From Jiangella sp. DSM 45060 (lineage in GTDB: Bacteria > Actinomycetota > Actinomycetes > Jiangellales > Jiangellaceae), in contig NZ_LT629771.1 of NCBI RefSeq assembly GCF_900105175.1, positions 5,598,501 to 5,662,500 on the forward strand: 64,000 nt of DNA, in the 5' to 3' direction. Positions 53,890 to 61,919 of the stretch are shown piece by piece. The translations under genes were made by a program, and so were the position numbers. The notes beneath the pieces are model-generated. The model was not told the DNA's origin, did no database searches, and saw only the letters and a program-made list of their open reading frames with translations. Numbering within the stretch: position 1 is the stretch's first letter; each line of letters begins with the position of its first letter.

Positions 53890-54774
53890 ATGGACGACCT
53901 CGATTTCGAGCGGCACCGGCCGCAGCTGCGCGCCGTCGCGTATCGCATGCTGGGGTCGCTCACCGAGGCCGACGACGCCGTGCAGGAGACCTGGCTGCGC
54001 TACCAGCGCACCGACACCTCCGGCGTCGAGAACCTCGCCGCCTGGCTGACGACCGTCGCCGGGCGGGTCTGCCTCAACCTGCTGCGGTCGCGGACGACGC
54101 GCGGCGAGGTGCCGCTCGACGACGGCGAGCCCGAGGTGCGCCTGCCCGACCCCGTCGTCAGCCCGCTGACCGGCCCCGATCCGGAGCAGGAGGCGCTGCT
54201 CGCCGACTCCGTCGGGCTGGCGATGCAGGTCGTCCTCGACACCCTGGCGCCGGCCGAGCGGCTGGCGTTCGTCCTGCACGACCTGTTCGCCGTCCCGTTC
54301 GACGACATCGCGCCGCTGGTCGAGCGGACCCCGGCCGCCGCCCGCCAGCTGGCCAGCCGCGGCCGTCGCCGGGTCCAGGACGCCGCGCCCGCGCCCGACG
54401 CCGACCTCGCGAAGCAGCGGGCCGCGGTCGACGCGTTCTACGCGGCCGCCCGCGACGGCGACTTCGACGCGCTGGTGACGGTGCTCGACCCCCACGTCGT
54501 GCTGCGGGCCGACGGCGGCGCGCACCCGGTCCGGCCGACGGTGCTACTGCGCGGCGCGCGGAACGTCGCCGGCCAGGCAACGCTGGCCCGGCGGCTGGCC
54601 GAGCACGTGCGGCCGGTGCTGGTCAACGGCACGGCCGGCGCGGTGGCCGTCATCGGCGGGCGGGTGTTCGCGGTGATGGCGTTCACCGTCACCGACGGCC
54701 GGATCACGACGATCGACGTGCTCAACGACCCTGACCGTCTGAGCGGCCTTGACCCGGAGGCCCTCCGTGCGTGA
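53890..54774 (+). CDS. ECF41-type RNA polymerase sigma factor (SigJ-like) with SnoaL C-terminal domain
   Basis: 294 residues. Sigma regions 2 and 4 are at about 5-75 (RPQLRAVAYRMLGSLTEADD; AVQETWLRYQ) and 110-165. The C-terminal SnoaL-like domain (about 180-290) includes VVLRADGGAHPVRP and VLNDPDRLSG, matching the DGGGR and NPDKL signatures of ECF41. In that group the C-terminal domain itself controls activity instead of an anti-sigma factor. The stop overlaps the next gene by 8 bases. Confidence 0.92.
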   Translation: MDDLDFERHRPQLRAVAYRMLGSLTEADDAVQETWLRYQRTDTSGVENLAAWLTTVAGRVCLNLLRSRTTRGEVPLDDGEPEVRLPDPVVSPLTGPDPEQEALLADSVGLAMQVVLDTLAPAERLAFVLHDLFAVPFDDIAPLVERTPAAARQLASRGRRRVQDAAPAPDADLAKQRAAVDAFYAAARDGDFDALVTVLDPHVVLRADGGAHPVRPTVLLRGARNVAGQATLARRLAEHVRPVLVNGTAGAVAVIGGRVFAVMAFTVTDGRITTIDVLNDPDRLSGLDPEALRA

Positions 54775-55399
54775 CCCCTGGAACGCCAACATCCACTACG
54801 ACGCTCGACTGGCGGCCTGTGTGCCGGCGGACTCCCGCGCTGTCCTGGACGTCGGCTGCGGCGACGGGTTCCTCGCGGCCCGGCTGGCCGGACGGCTCGC
54901 GTCCGACGGTGACGGCGCACGGCGCGTGGTCGCCCTGGACGTCGACGAGGCGGTGCTGGAGCGCGCGCGGTCCCGGTTCCCCGACGCCGCCGTCGACTGG
55001 CGCCACGGCGACGTGCTGTCCTATCCGTTCGAGCTCGGCTCCTTCGACGCCGTCGTCTCGAACGCGACCCTGCACCACCTGCCGGACACCGCGGCGGCGC
55101 TGCGCCGGCTCGGCGCGCTGGTACGGCCGGGCGGTGTGCTGGCGATCGTCGGCCTGACCCGCACCGAACGGCGCGACCTGCCCTGGGCCGCCGCCGCGTT
55201 CGTCTCCCTCGGCGTCGCGAACCGGGTCCGGCGCAAATGGGACCACTCGGCGCAGCTGTGCTGGCCGCCGCCGCACACCTATCGCGAGTTGGGCGCCGAT
55301 GCCCGGGCCGTGCTGCCCGGCACCCGGCTGTCGCGGCTGCTCATGGGCCGCTACCTGCTCGTCTGGCGGGCGCCGGGCGACCGGCCTGCGCCGGCCTGA
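54767..55399 (+). CDS. class I SAM-dependent methyltransferase
   Basis: 210 residues from GTG 54767, with GGAGG 7 bases before. Motif I is AVLDVGCGDGFLAARLAG; then VVALDVDEAVLERARSRF, SFDAVVSNATLHHLPDTAAA and RPGGVLAIVGLTR. It starts inside the end of the ECF41 gene and is co-transcribed with it. Substrate unknown. Confidence 0.88.
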   Translation: MRDPWNANIHYDARLAACVPADSRAVLDVGCGDGFLAARLAGRLASDGDGARRVVALDVDEAVLERARSRFPDAAVDWRHGDVLSYPFELGSFDAVVSNATLHHLPDTAAALRRLGALVRPGGVLAIVGLTRTERRDLPWAAAAFVSLGVANRVRRKWDHSAQLCWPPPHTYRELGADARAVLPGTRLSRLLMGRYLLVWRAPGDRPAPA

Positions 55400-55411
55400 C
55401 GACGGCCGCGG

Positions 55412-55879
55412 TCAGGTCCGCGGTGAGAACACCGGCCGGGTCCAGCCGGTGTCCTCGATGCCGCCGTCGAGCGCGGTGCCGATCGCGCGCTCCTCGTAGC
55501 GGAAGTGCGACTCCATGATCGCGGCCAGGCCGTCGAGCTCGGCCCGGATCGCCGCCTGCCGCTCCGGCGTCGCCCGCGGCGACTCGGCCGCGAGGTCGCG
55601 GACCGCCTCGACGATGTTCCCGATCAACTGATGGTCCTCGCGCAGGGCGGCGACGGTGGCGGCGAGATCGGGGCGGGCGCGGACGAGCTCGGCGAACAGG
55701 CCGCCGTCCTCGCCCTCGTGGTGGGTGGTGAGCGCGGAGCAGAAGCTCAGGCAGTGTGTGAGCAGGTCCGCTGAGCCGGCGGAGCCGTCGCGGAGCTCTT
55801 GCACCCGGTCGAGGAGCGTCATGTGCACGTCTGCGAGCTGGCGGCTCCAGGCGATCGCGCGCGACCTCGTCTCGTCCAT
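55412..55879 (-). CDS. hemerythrin domain-containing protein
   Basis: 155 residues. The metal-binding histidine and carboxylate positions of a hemerythrin-like four-helix bundle can be seen in DVHMTLLDRVQELRDG, SALTTHHEGEDGGLFAELV, LREDHQLIGNIVEAV and IMESHFRYEERAIGTALDGG. Such proteins bind O2, NO or iron. A sequence resembling a DevR/OsdR box lies 43 bases upstream. The gene is convergent with the methyltransferase. Confidence 0.85.
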   Translation of the reverse strand: MDETRSRAIAWSRQLADVHMTLLDRVQELRDGSAGSADLLTHCLSFCSALTTHHEGEDGGLFAELVRARPDLAATVAALREDHQLIGNIVEAVRDLAAESPRATPERQAAIRAELDGLAAIMESHFRYEERAIGTALDGGIEDTGWTRPVFSPRT

Positions 55880-55921
55880 CGTCCCAGCCGATCAGGTACG
55901 GGCCCCTGACCGCAAGACGAC

Positions 55922-55939
55922 AGGGGTCTTTCGGCCCTG
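55922..55939. promoter_or_regulatory. candidate DevR/OsdR (hypoxia) box
   Basis: AGGGGTCTTTCGGCCCTG is an imperfect dyad close to the DevR/DosR/OsdR binding pattern of actinobacteria (GGGxCnnnnGGCCC type). It is 43 bases before the hemerythrin start and 34 bases before the divergent GTG at 55973. The match is from memory of the consensus. Confidence 0.4.
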
Positions 55940-55972
55940 CAGGAGCGGCGCCGGTGGGTCGAGAGTGGGAAC

Positions 55973-56509
55973 GTGGCGCGGGGCACGCGGGCCGGACCGG
56001 CGTGGCCGGGGGTCGCGCTGGTGCTGGTCACCGCGGTTACCTCGGCCGCGGTGGCGTCCGCTGTCTGGGCCATCAGCGACGACGGCTCACGGCCCGTGGT
56101 GAGCGATCCGGCCGACCAGGTCGCCGTCGTGCAGCAGGCCTGCGAGCAGTGGACGGCCGGGGCGCCTCCGGCCGGCTCCGACCGCCGGGACCCGTCGGGA
56201 CGCCCGGACCAGTCGGGCCTCGGGGACGACGAGGACCGGTGCTCGGCGCTGGCGGCCTGGCTGGCCGATTCGATCGCCCGCACCGGCCGGAGCCCCTGGA
56301 TGGCGTGGGGCTCGCCGGAGCGGCTGCTCGTCACCTGCCAGGACTGGATCGCCCAGACCACGCCGCCCACCCCCTTGGCCTGGTGCGACGACCTCGTCGC
56401 CTGGATGTCGGCGCACGTGCCCGACTGGAGCGGCGCCGTGCGCGACGACCAGGGCGGCGGCGCCGGCTGGGACGGCTGGCTGCGCAACGATCCGCTGGTC
56501 GGACCCTGA
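55973..56509 (+). CDS. hypothetical single-span/secreted protein
   Basis: 178 residues from GTG 55973. One hydrophobic segment at about 10-34 (VALVLVTAVTSAAVASAVWA) is followed by an outside domain with four cysteines (QQACEQW, DRCSALA, TCQDW, WCDDL) that could form two disulfides, and a final GWDGWLRNDPLVGP. No family recognised. Its last codons are repeated in the tandem array downstream (LHNNPLVGPC in copy 3). It probably represents a small secreted factor. Confidence 0.6.
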   Translation: MARGTRAGPAWPGVALVLVTAVTSAAVASAVWAISDDGSRPVVSDPADQVAVVQQACEQWTAGAPPAGSDRRDPSGRPDQSGLGDDEDRCSALAAWLADSIARTGRSPWMAWGSPERLLVTCQDWIAQTTPPTPLAWCDDLVAWMSAHVPDWSGAVRDDQGGGAGWDGWLRNDPLVGP

Positions 56510-56607
56510 CGGCCGCGTTCGTCCCGCCGTACGCAGACCCCTCCCGGCCCGGGCGGTGCCCACCCTACGGGCGGGCACCGACAACGCCCGCGCCGCTGCG
56601 ACCGCTA
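56480..56607 (+). repeat. tandem repeat copy A (gene end plus palindromic element)
   Basis: Begins at CTGCGCAACGATCCGCTGGT, the last codons of the gene ending at 56509, and runs through ACGCAGACCCCTCCCGGCCC, a palindromic GCCCACCCTACGGGCGGGCA, to CGCTGCGACCGCTA. The IS5-family element is inserted at its right end. Copies B and C follow after the element. Confidence 0.8.
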
Positions 56608-57626
56608 GGGAGTGTCTGACGGATCATGGGAGCCAGGTGAGTAGCGCGGCGAGGTGGAGTGCACCAAGGTAGTTGCGGGCGTGCTTGTCGTAGCGACTGG
56701 CCAGGCCGCGCCAGTGTTTGAGCTGGCAGAAGCCGCGTTCGACGACGTTGCGTCGCCGGTAGAGGGTCTTGTCGAACCCGACCGGGCGCCCGCCGGCTGA
56801 GCCGCGGCGGCGTCGGTTGGCCTGCTGATCGGCCGGTTCTGGAATGGTGTGGGCGATGTTGCGGCGACGGAGCAGTTCCCGGTTCGCGCGCGAGCTGTAG
56901 CCCTTGTCGGCCAGCACGTAGTCCGGCCGGGTGCGTGGCCGCCCGCCTGCGGGCCTGGCCACCCGTAATCCGGCCATGAGCTGCGGGAACTGGGTGGTGT
57001 CGTTGACGTTGCCCGCCGTCAGGTGCAGCACCAGCGGCCGGCCCCGCCCGTCGACGAGTGCATGGATCTTGGTGGTCAGCCCGCCCCGGGACCGGCCGAT
57101 CGCATGATCGGCCGGCTCGGCCACCACCGCGGCGACGGGGTGATCGCCACGCGAACACCTGTCATTCGGTCCTGCCCCCCGCGTCCGGCGCCGGTGCGGG
57201 CCCGGACACGGTCGCGGCGTTGCCACCCACACGCCGAGCCGACGCCCCGTGCTGGTGCACCCGCACCAGCGAGGAGTCCACCGCGACCAGCCAATCCAAC
57301 TCGCCCCGAGCATCAGCATCGGCCTGCGCCGCGGCCAGCAACCGCGCCCACGTGCCATCCGAACTCCACCGATTGAGCCGCTCATACGCGGTCTGCCACG
57401 GCCCGAACCGCCCCTGCGGGATCTCCCGCCACGCTGCCCCGGTCCGGAACTTCCACGCGATCGCCTCGATCACCTGCCGGTGATCACGCCACCGCCCACC
57501 CCGCCGAGGCGTCCGGTCCGGCAGCCGCGGCTCCAACCACGACCACGCCTCATCCGACAACACCCGCCGCTCAACCACACCCAGCATCTTGGACCGAACA
57601 AAGACCAAGATCCGTCAGACACTCCC
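56608..57626 (-). mobile_element. IS5-family insertion sequence (IS427-like group), 1019 bp
   Basis: Terminal inverted repeats at 56608-56629 and 57605-57626 match at 21 of 22 positions (GGGAGTGTCTGACGGATC core). TA stands on both sides (56606-56607 and 57627-57628), within CTAG, as a 2-bp target duplication. A transposase in two overlapping frames fills the inside. The ends are nearly identical, so the insertion is young. Confidence 0.9.
56624..57608 (-). CDS. IS5-family transposase, two overlapping frames (orfA 57162-57608, orfB to 56624)
   Basis: orfA (148 residues) has the DUF4096-like N-terminal domain: ERRVLSDEAWSWLEPRLPDR, then WREIPQGRFGPWQTAYERLN and VAVDSSLVRVHQHG (first catalytic Asp). 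orfB carries AIGRSRGGLTTKIHALVDGR, DYVLADKGYSSRANRELL (second Asp) and VVERGFCQLKHWRGLASRYD (Glu/Lys/Arg motif). The frames overlap around 57160-57200. IS427-group elements commonly make the full DDE transposase by ribosomal frameshift; a disabling indel is the alternative. Confidence 0.88.
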
Positions 57627-57629
57627 TAG

Positions 57630-57743
57630 CCGCATAACAACCCGCTGGTCGGGCCGTGTGACCGCCGCGCTCGACACCGCCGTACGCAGACCCCTCCCGG
57701 CCCGGGTGGGCACCGACAACGCCCGCGCCGCTGCGACCGCTAG
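57630..57743 (+). repeat. tandem repeat copy B
   Basis: Starts CCGCATAACAACCCGCTGGT and ends CGCTGCGACCGCTAG. It matches copies A and C but lacks 18 bp of the palindrome; the loss lies between GGG tracts that could recombine. It begins directly after the insertion sequence. Confidence 0.8.
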
Positions 57744-57852
57744 CTGCACAACAACCCGCTGGTCGGGCCGTGTGACCGCCGCGCTCGACGTCGCCGTACG
57801 CAGACCCCTCCCGGCCCGGGTGGGGCCCACCCTACGGGCGGGCACCGACAAC
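57744..57852 (+). repeat. tandem repeat copy C
   Basis: CTGCACAACAACCCGCTGGT through CGTACGCAGACCCCTCCCGG and the full palindrome GGGCCCACCCTACGGGCGGG to CACCGACAACG. Over about 100 bp it is nearly identical to copy B where both are present. It encodes LHNNPLVGPC-stop, a second ending of the upstream gene without the gene. Confidence 0.8.
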
Positions 57853-57883
57853 GTTCGTTCGCCAACCCTCGCCCGCCCGACAT

Positions 57884-57972
57884 CCGTCCAGCAGCGCTCG
57901 CCCGGCCGCGCCCGTCCAGCAGCGCTCCGTCCAACAGCAGTCCCCCGGCCGCGCCCGTCCAGCGGCGCTCGC
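57884..57972. repeat. short degenerate direct repeats
   Basis: CCCGGCCGCGCCCGTCCAGC occurs at 57901 and 57944, and CCGTCCAGCAGCGCTC at 57884 and 57912 with degenerate relatives between. The 57853-58004 stretch has no plausible gene on either strand. Confidence 0.6.
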
Positions 57973-58004
57973 CCCCACCCCTCGCTGGGCGCGCACCAGG
58001 ACGG

Positions 58005-58427
58005 TCACTCGCGGACCGCCGCCCGCAGGCCCGGGATCAGCACCGCGCCGACCGCGAGGTGCATCAGCACCAGGTAGACCTTGACGTCGGCGTCCGCCTC
58101 GGCGCCCAGCGGCCCGCCCAGCGACAGCACCAGCACCGTCAGCGCGACCCCGGTCCACACCCGCCGTCCGTCTCCGCCGCGCCGCCGCAGCAGCCACGTC
58201 AGCAACCCCCAGCCGGCCAGCGACATCGTCAGCGCGCCGGCCAGCACCAACGCCGGCCCGACGTCCATCGTCACGCCGACGCTGGTCACCTCCAGGTCCG
58301 CGCCGGCGATCGCCGCGACGACCCACGGCACGATCGCGGCCGCCGTCGCCCCCGCGACCGCCCACGCGGCCCGCTGCCACCCCCGCTGCCGTCCCCGCAC
58401 GGCCGTCGTGGTCTGCTGCGTCGTCAT
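58005..58427 (-). CDS. DUF6069-like four-helix membrane protein
   Basis: 140 residues from ATG 58427 with AGGAGGAATCCG before it. Four membrane segments: about 20-45, 57-80, 90-110 and 118-135, with VPWVVAAIAGADLEVTS in the first loop. The pattern fits the actinobacterial DUF6069 family. Function unknown. It is divergent from an ECF41-type sigma factor (126 bp gap), where it may be a target. Confidence 0.75.
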   Translation of the reverse strand: MTTQQTTTAVRGRQRGWQRAAWAVAGATAAAIVPWVVAAIAGADLEVTSVGVTMDVGPALVLAGALTMSLAGWGLLTWLLRRRGGDGRRVWTGVALTVLVLSLGGPLGAEADADVKVYLVLMHLAVGAVLIPGLRAAVRE

Positions 58428-58553
58428 CGGATTCCTCCTGCTGTCACTCTGGTGGCGATGCCTGGACAGCGGTACGACGAGACGAGACGGCGAAACGTCA
58501 GGCCGCACACTGCGGCGGGCTGTCTCGTCGGGAAGGTGAGAGGAGGTGCCACC

Positions 58554-59456
58554 ATGACCGACCCGGACCTGTCCGCGATCATGAGCGAGCGCCGGCAGCT
58601 GATCAACCTCGCCTACCGCCTGCTCGGCTCGCTGGCCGATGCCGAGGACGTCGTGCAGGAGACGTACGCCCGCTGGTATGCGCTGCCGCCCGAGCAGCGG
58701 GAGGCGATCGACGTGCCCGGCGCCTGGCTGACCACCGTCGCCAGCCGCATCTGCCTCGACCTGCTGCGGTCGGCGCGGGCCCGGCGCGAGCGCTATGTCG
58801 GCGAGTGGATCCCCGAGCCGGTGCCCGACCACGCGGAATGGGTCGGCGGGCGCCCGGGCGGCACGGCGACCGACCCGGCCGACCGGGTCACGCTGGACGA
58901 GTCGATCAGCATGGCCTTCCTCGTCGTCCTCGAGTCGATGACGCCGGCCGAGCGGGTCGCGTTCGTCCTGCACGACGTCTTCCGGTACCCGTTCGCCGAG
59001 GTCGCCCAGATCGTCGGCCGCACCCCGGCGGCCTGCCGCCAGCTGGCGTCGTCCGCCCGGCGCCGGCTCCGCGCCGCCGAGGCCCCGGCGACCCCGTCCG
59101 CCCGCCGCGCCGACCTCGTCCGCGAGTTCAGGCAGGCCTGGGAGTCGAACGACATCGAGGCGCTGGTCGGCCTGCTCGACCCGCACGCGACGGCGGTCGC
59201 CGACGGCGGCGGCCTGGCCTCCGCACTCGGGCCGCTCGACGGCAGCCAGGCGATCGCCCGTGCCCTCGTCGAGCTCGCCGAGGACGCGCCGCCCGGCCTG
59301 ACGTTCCTGGAGCGGACGGTGAACGGGCAACCCGGCCTGGTGGTCCAGCAGAACGGGGTGACCGGGGCGGTGCTGGCGTTCGACGTAGCCGGCGACCGGA
59401 TCTCCCGCGTCTGGGCGGTGCGCAATCCGGAGAAGCTGCGGCCCTGGACGACCTGA
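58554..59456 (+). CDS. ECF41-type RNA polymerase sigma factor (SigJ-like), second in window
   Basis: 300 residues from ATG 58554 with AGGAGG before it. Regions 2 (INLAYRLLGSLADAEDVVQE; TYARWYALP) and 4 (FRYPFAEVAQIVGRTPAACR) are complete; the SnoaL-like tail has TAVADGGGLASA and VRNPEKLRPW, matching the ECF41 signatures. It is not a close duplicate of the one at 53890. Like that one it is divergent from a small protein gene, here DUF6069. Confidence 0.92.
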   Translation: MTDPDLSAIMSERRQLINLAYRLLGSLADAEDVVQETYARWYALPPEQREAIDVPGAWLTTVASRICLDLLRSARARRERYVGEWIPEPVPDHAEWVGGRPGGTATDPADRVTLDESISMAFLVVLESMTPAERVAFVLHDVFRYPFAEVAQIVGRTPAACRQLASSARRRLRAAEAPATPSARRADLVREFRQAWESNDIEALVGLLDPHATAVADGGGLASALGPLDGSQAIARALVELAEDAPPGLTFLERTVNGQPGLVVQQNGVTGAVLAFDVAGDRISRVWAVRNPEKLRPWTT

Positions 59457-59490
59457 CGGGTGCGCGACGCCGCTCGCTTAGGGTGGCCGG

Positions 59491-60357
59491 GTGTTCGACG
59501 ACCGAGTGCTGGCGGTGCTGGAGGACCGCTGGGGTCTCGACGTGAGTCAGGCGGCCGAACGGCTGGCCGGCGGACAGGAGTCGGCCGTCGTGCGGCTCGG
59601 TGACCGGGTCGTGCGGGTCGGCACGCCGTGGCGCACCACGGGCGACCTGCGGTGGTCCGGGCGAGTGGCGTCCGCCGCGGCGTCCGAGGTGGCCGAGGCG
59701 ATCGCGCCGGTGCCCACGTTCGACGGCGCGACGGTGGTGCGCGCCGGAGACCGGCCGGTCACCGTCTGGCCGTTCGTGTCCGGCGACCGTGGCGACGACC
59801 ACGACGAGCAGCAGCGCCGGCAGGCCGCCGAACTGCTCGCGCGTGTCCATCGGGCCCTAGCCCGCGCAAGGGTCGAGGCCCCGCCGGCCCGCGTCGTCCC
59901 GGCAGCGCCCGTGCCCGAACTCGCCGACGCCACCCTGGACGAGTGGCTGGACGGTTTCTGGTCCGGCGGGCTGCGGCGACACGCCGTCCACGGCGACTTC
60001 TACGCCGCCAACGTACTGGTGCGCCGCGGCACCATCGTCGCCCTGGTCGACTGGGACGAGGCGACCGTCGCGCCACCGGAGTGGGAACTGGCCTGCGCGG
60101 CATGGGAGTGGGGCGACGGCCTCGGCACGCTCGACCTCGCCCCGGCCGAGCGGTTCGTCCAGCACTACCTCGACGCCGGCGGCACCGCGACGGCGTTGAC
60201 CGAACGCTCGCTGCGTCAGCTCGTCCGGGCCCGGATCCGGTCCGACGTCGCGTACGACCGGGCGACGTCGGGCGTCGGCGACCCCGACCCGGACGACCTC
60301 GCCTACCAGCGGCGGCAGCTCGAGGCCTTCGCGGCCCTGCGTCCGCCGTCCGGATAG
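59491..60357 (+). CDS. aminoglycoside phosphotransferase (APH)-fold kinase-like protein
   Basis: 288 residues. The kinase-like catalytic loop reads AVHGDFYAANVLV (HxDxxxxN) and is followed by IVALVDWDEATVAPPEWEL (metal-binding Asp). The Gly-loop region is RLAGGQESAVVRLGD. Family members phosphorylate antibiotics, sugars or other small molecules; nothing shows which. It is 34 bp after the ECF41 gene and may be in its operon. Confidence 0.85.
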   Translation: MFDDRVLAVLEDRWGLDVSQAAERLAGGQESAVVRLGDRVVRVGTPWRTTGDLRWSGRVASAAASEVAEAIAPVPTFDGATVVRAGDRPVTVWPFVSGDRGDDHDEQQRRQAAELLARVHRALARARVEAPPARVVPAAPVPELADATLDEWLDGFWSGGLRRHAVHGDFYAANVLVRRGTIVALVDWDEATVAPPEWELACAAWEWGDGLGTLDLAPAERFVQHYLDAGGTATALTERSLRQLVRARIRSDVAYDRATSGVGDPDPDDLAYQRRQLEAFAALRPPSG

Positions 60358-60449
60358 CCCGTCCGCCCGCGTCGGCACCCTCCGTCACCAGGCGCCTACG
60401 GAGCGCGACAAACTACCGATCATGCGAACACCTGTTCGATACTGGCGAC

Positions 60450-60875
60450 ATGACTGGTGCTCGCTGGCTGGACGATCCTCCCCTCGATCTCCTGGACCTC
60501 GATCCGGGACGGCTGGAGATCAAGCTCCGTGCCCATACCGAGCCGTCCGGTCTCTACACCGCCGTGCCCATCGTCATGGGCGACCGGTCGAGCCGGCGGG
60601 TGCAGGGGCGGCTGGTCGCGTGGGGGCGGCGACGGGGCGAGCACCGGTGGCGCTACCTGCTCGTCGTCTGGCCGGACCGGCAGGCCGACGCGCGGGGACG
60701 GCTGGCCTGGGGCTGGCGCTCCGGCTGGTGCGTGTTCGATCCGCGCCGGGTCCGGCCGGCGCACCGGACCGAGGTGGTGCACGGCGGTGCCACCGCGGCC
60801 GGCGACCTCTCCGCCGCCATCCGACGGGCCATGCCGCCCGGGCTCGAGCCGGCGCCGCCGCCGTCGGACTACTGA
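60450..60875 (+). CDS. hypothetical protein
   Basis: 141 residues from ATG 60450. No membrane span; N terminus LDDPPLDLLDLDPGRLEIKL, then an Arg/Trp-rich middle (HRWRYLLVVWPDRQ; GWRSGWCVFDPRRV). No family recognised. Only weak ribosome site. It lies between the kinase and the SigG-type factor, same strand. Confidence 0.55.
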   Translation: MTGARWLDDPPLDLLDLDPGRLEIKLRAHTEPSGLYTAVPIVMGDRSSRRVQGRLVAWGRRRGEHRWRYLLVVWPDRQADARGRLAWGWRSGWCVFDPRRVRPAHRTEVVHGGATAAGDLSAAIRRAMPPGLEPAPPPSDY

Positions 60876-60931
60876 CGATTCCTTTCCGGGCGGGCGCCGG
60901 TCGGTACGAGGATGGGGCGAGGGAGGACCAC

Positions 60932-61873
60932 GTGCGCGACGAGTTCATGCGGCAGGCGGAGGGGTATCGGCGCGAGCTGCTGGCGCACTGCTACCGGATG
61001 ACGGGCTCGCTCGACGACGCCGAGGACCTGGTGCAGGAGACGTATCTGCGGGCCTGGCGGTCGTACGACGGGTTCGAGGGACGGTCGTCGCTGCGGACGT
61101 GGCTGTATCGGATCGCGACGAACGCCTGCCTCAACGCCCTGCAGCGCAGCGACCGGCGCGCCGTCCCCCGCGGGCTCGGGGCCGGGCCGGACGGCGGGCC
61201 GGAGAGCCCGGCCGCCGGTGTCGGCTGGCTGCAGCCGCTGCCCGACGCGCTGGTCACGCCGCCGTCGGCCGATCCGGCCGTGGTCGCCGAGGTGCGCGAC
61301 GGCGTGCGGCTCGCGCTGATCGTCGGGCTGCAGTACCTCACGCCGCGCCAGCGCGCCGTCCTCATCCTGCGCGACGTGCTCGCCTGGCCGGCTGCCGAGG
61401 TGGCGACGGCGCTGTCCCTCGAGGTCGGTGCCGTGAAGTCCTTGCTGCAGCGGGCCCGCGCGCGGTTGCGTGAGGTGACGCCGTCGATGGACGACGTGCT
61501 CGAGCCGGACCACCCGCGCGCCCGTGAGCTGCTGGAACGGTACATGACGGCGTTCGCGACGGCCGACGCGCGCGCGTTCGAGGAGGCCCTGCGCGCCGAC
61601 GCCGTTCTCGAGTCGCCGGAGGCCGCGATCTGGTTCTCCGGGAAGGTCGCCTGCGTGGAGTACCTGATGACCGAGGTCGTCGGCGGGGCGGGCGACTGGC
61701 GCAAGCTCCCGACGGTTGCCAACGGCCAGCCCGCCTTCGGCGCGTACCTCCGCGACGGGTCGGCGTTCGGGATGGCGGTGCTGACGGTGACCGCGGCAGG
61801 CATCGCGCGGGTCACCGTCTTCGCCATGCCGGAGCTGCTCCCCCGGTTCGGCCTCCCGGCGGCGCTCCCCTGA
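60932..61873 (+). CDS. ECF RNA polymerase sigma factor, SigG-like with SnoaL-type C-terminal domain
   Basis: 313 residues from GTG 60932 with GGGAGG before it. Region 2: YRRELLAHCYRMTGSLDDAE, DLVQETYLRAWRSYDGFEGR; region 4: LTPRQRAVLILRDVLAWPAA, VGAVKSLLQRARARLREV. The C-terminal SnoaL-like domain (about 205-313) contains AVLESPEAAIWFSGK. This is the large SigG/TIGR02960 group. A 574-bp gap of repeats follows. Confidence 0.92.
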   Translation: MRDEFMRQAEGYRRELLAHCYRMTGSLDDAEDLVQETYLRAWRSYDGFEGRSSLRTWLYRIATNACLNALQRSDRRAVPRGLGAGPDGGPESPAAGVGWLQPLPDALVTPPSADPAVVAEVRDGVRLALIVGLQYLTPRQRAVLILRDVLAWPAAEVATALSLEVGAVKSLLQRARARLREVTPSMDDVLEPDHPRARELLERYMTAFATADARAFEEALRADAVLESPEAAIWFSGKVACVEYLMTEVVGGAGDWRKLPTVANGQPAFGAYLRDGSAFGMAVLTVTAAGIARVTVFAMPELLPRFGLPAALP

Positions 61874-61919
61874 CCGCGGCCTCCAGCCGTCCGTCGTCCA
61901 GCCGCCCCAGACGACGACG

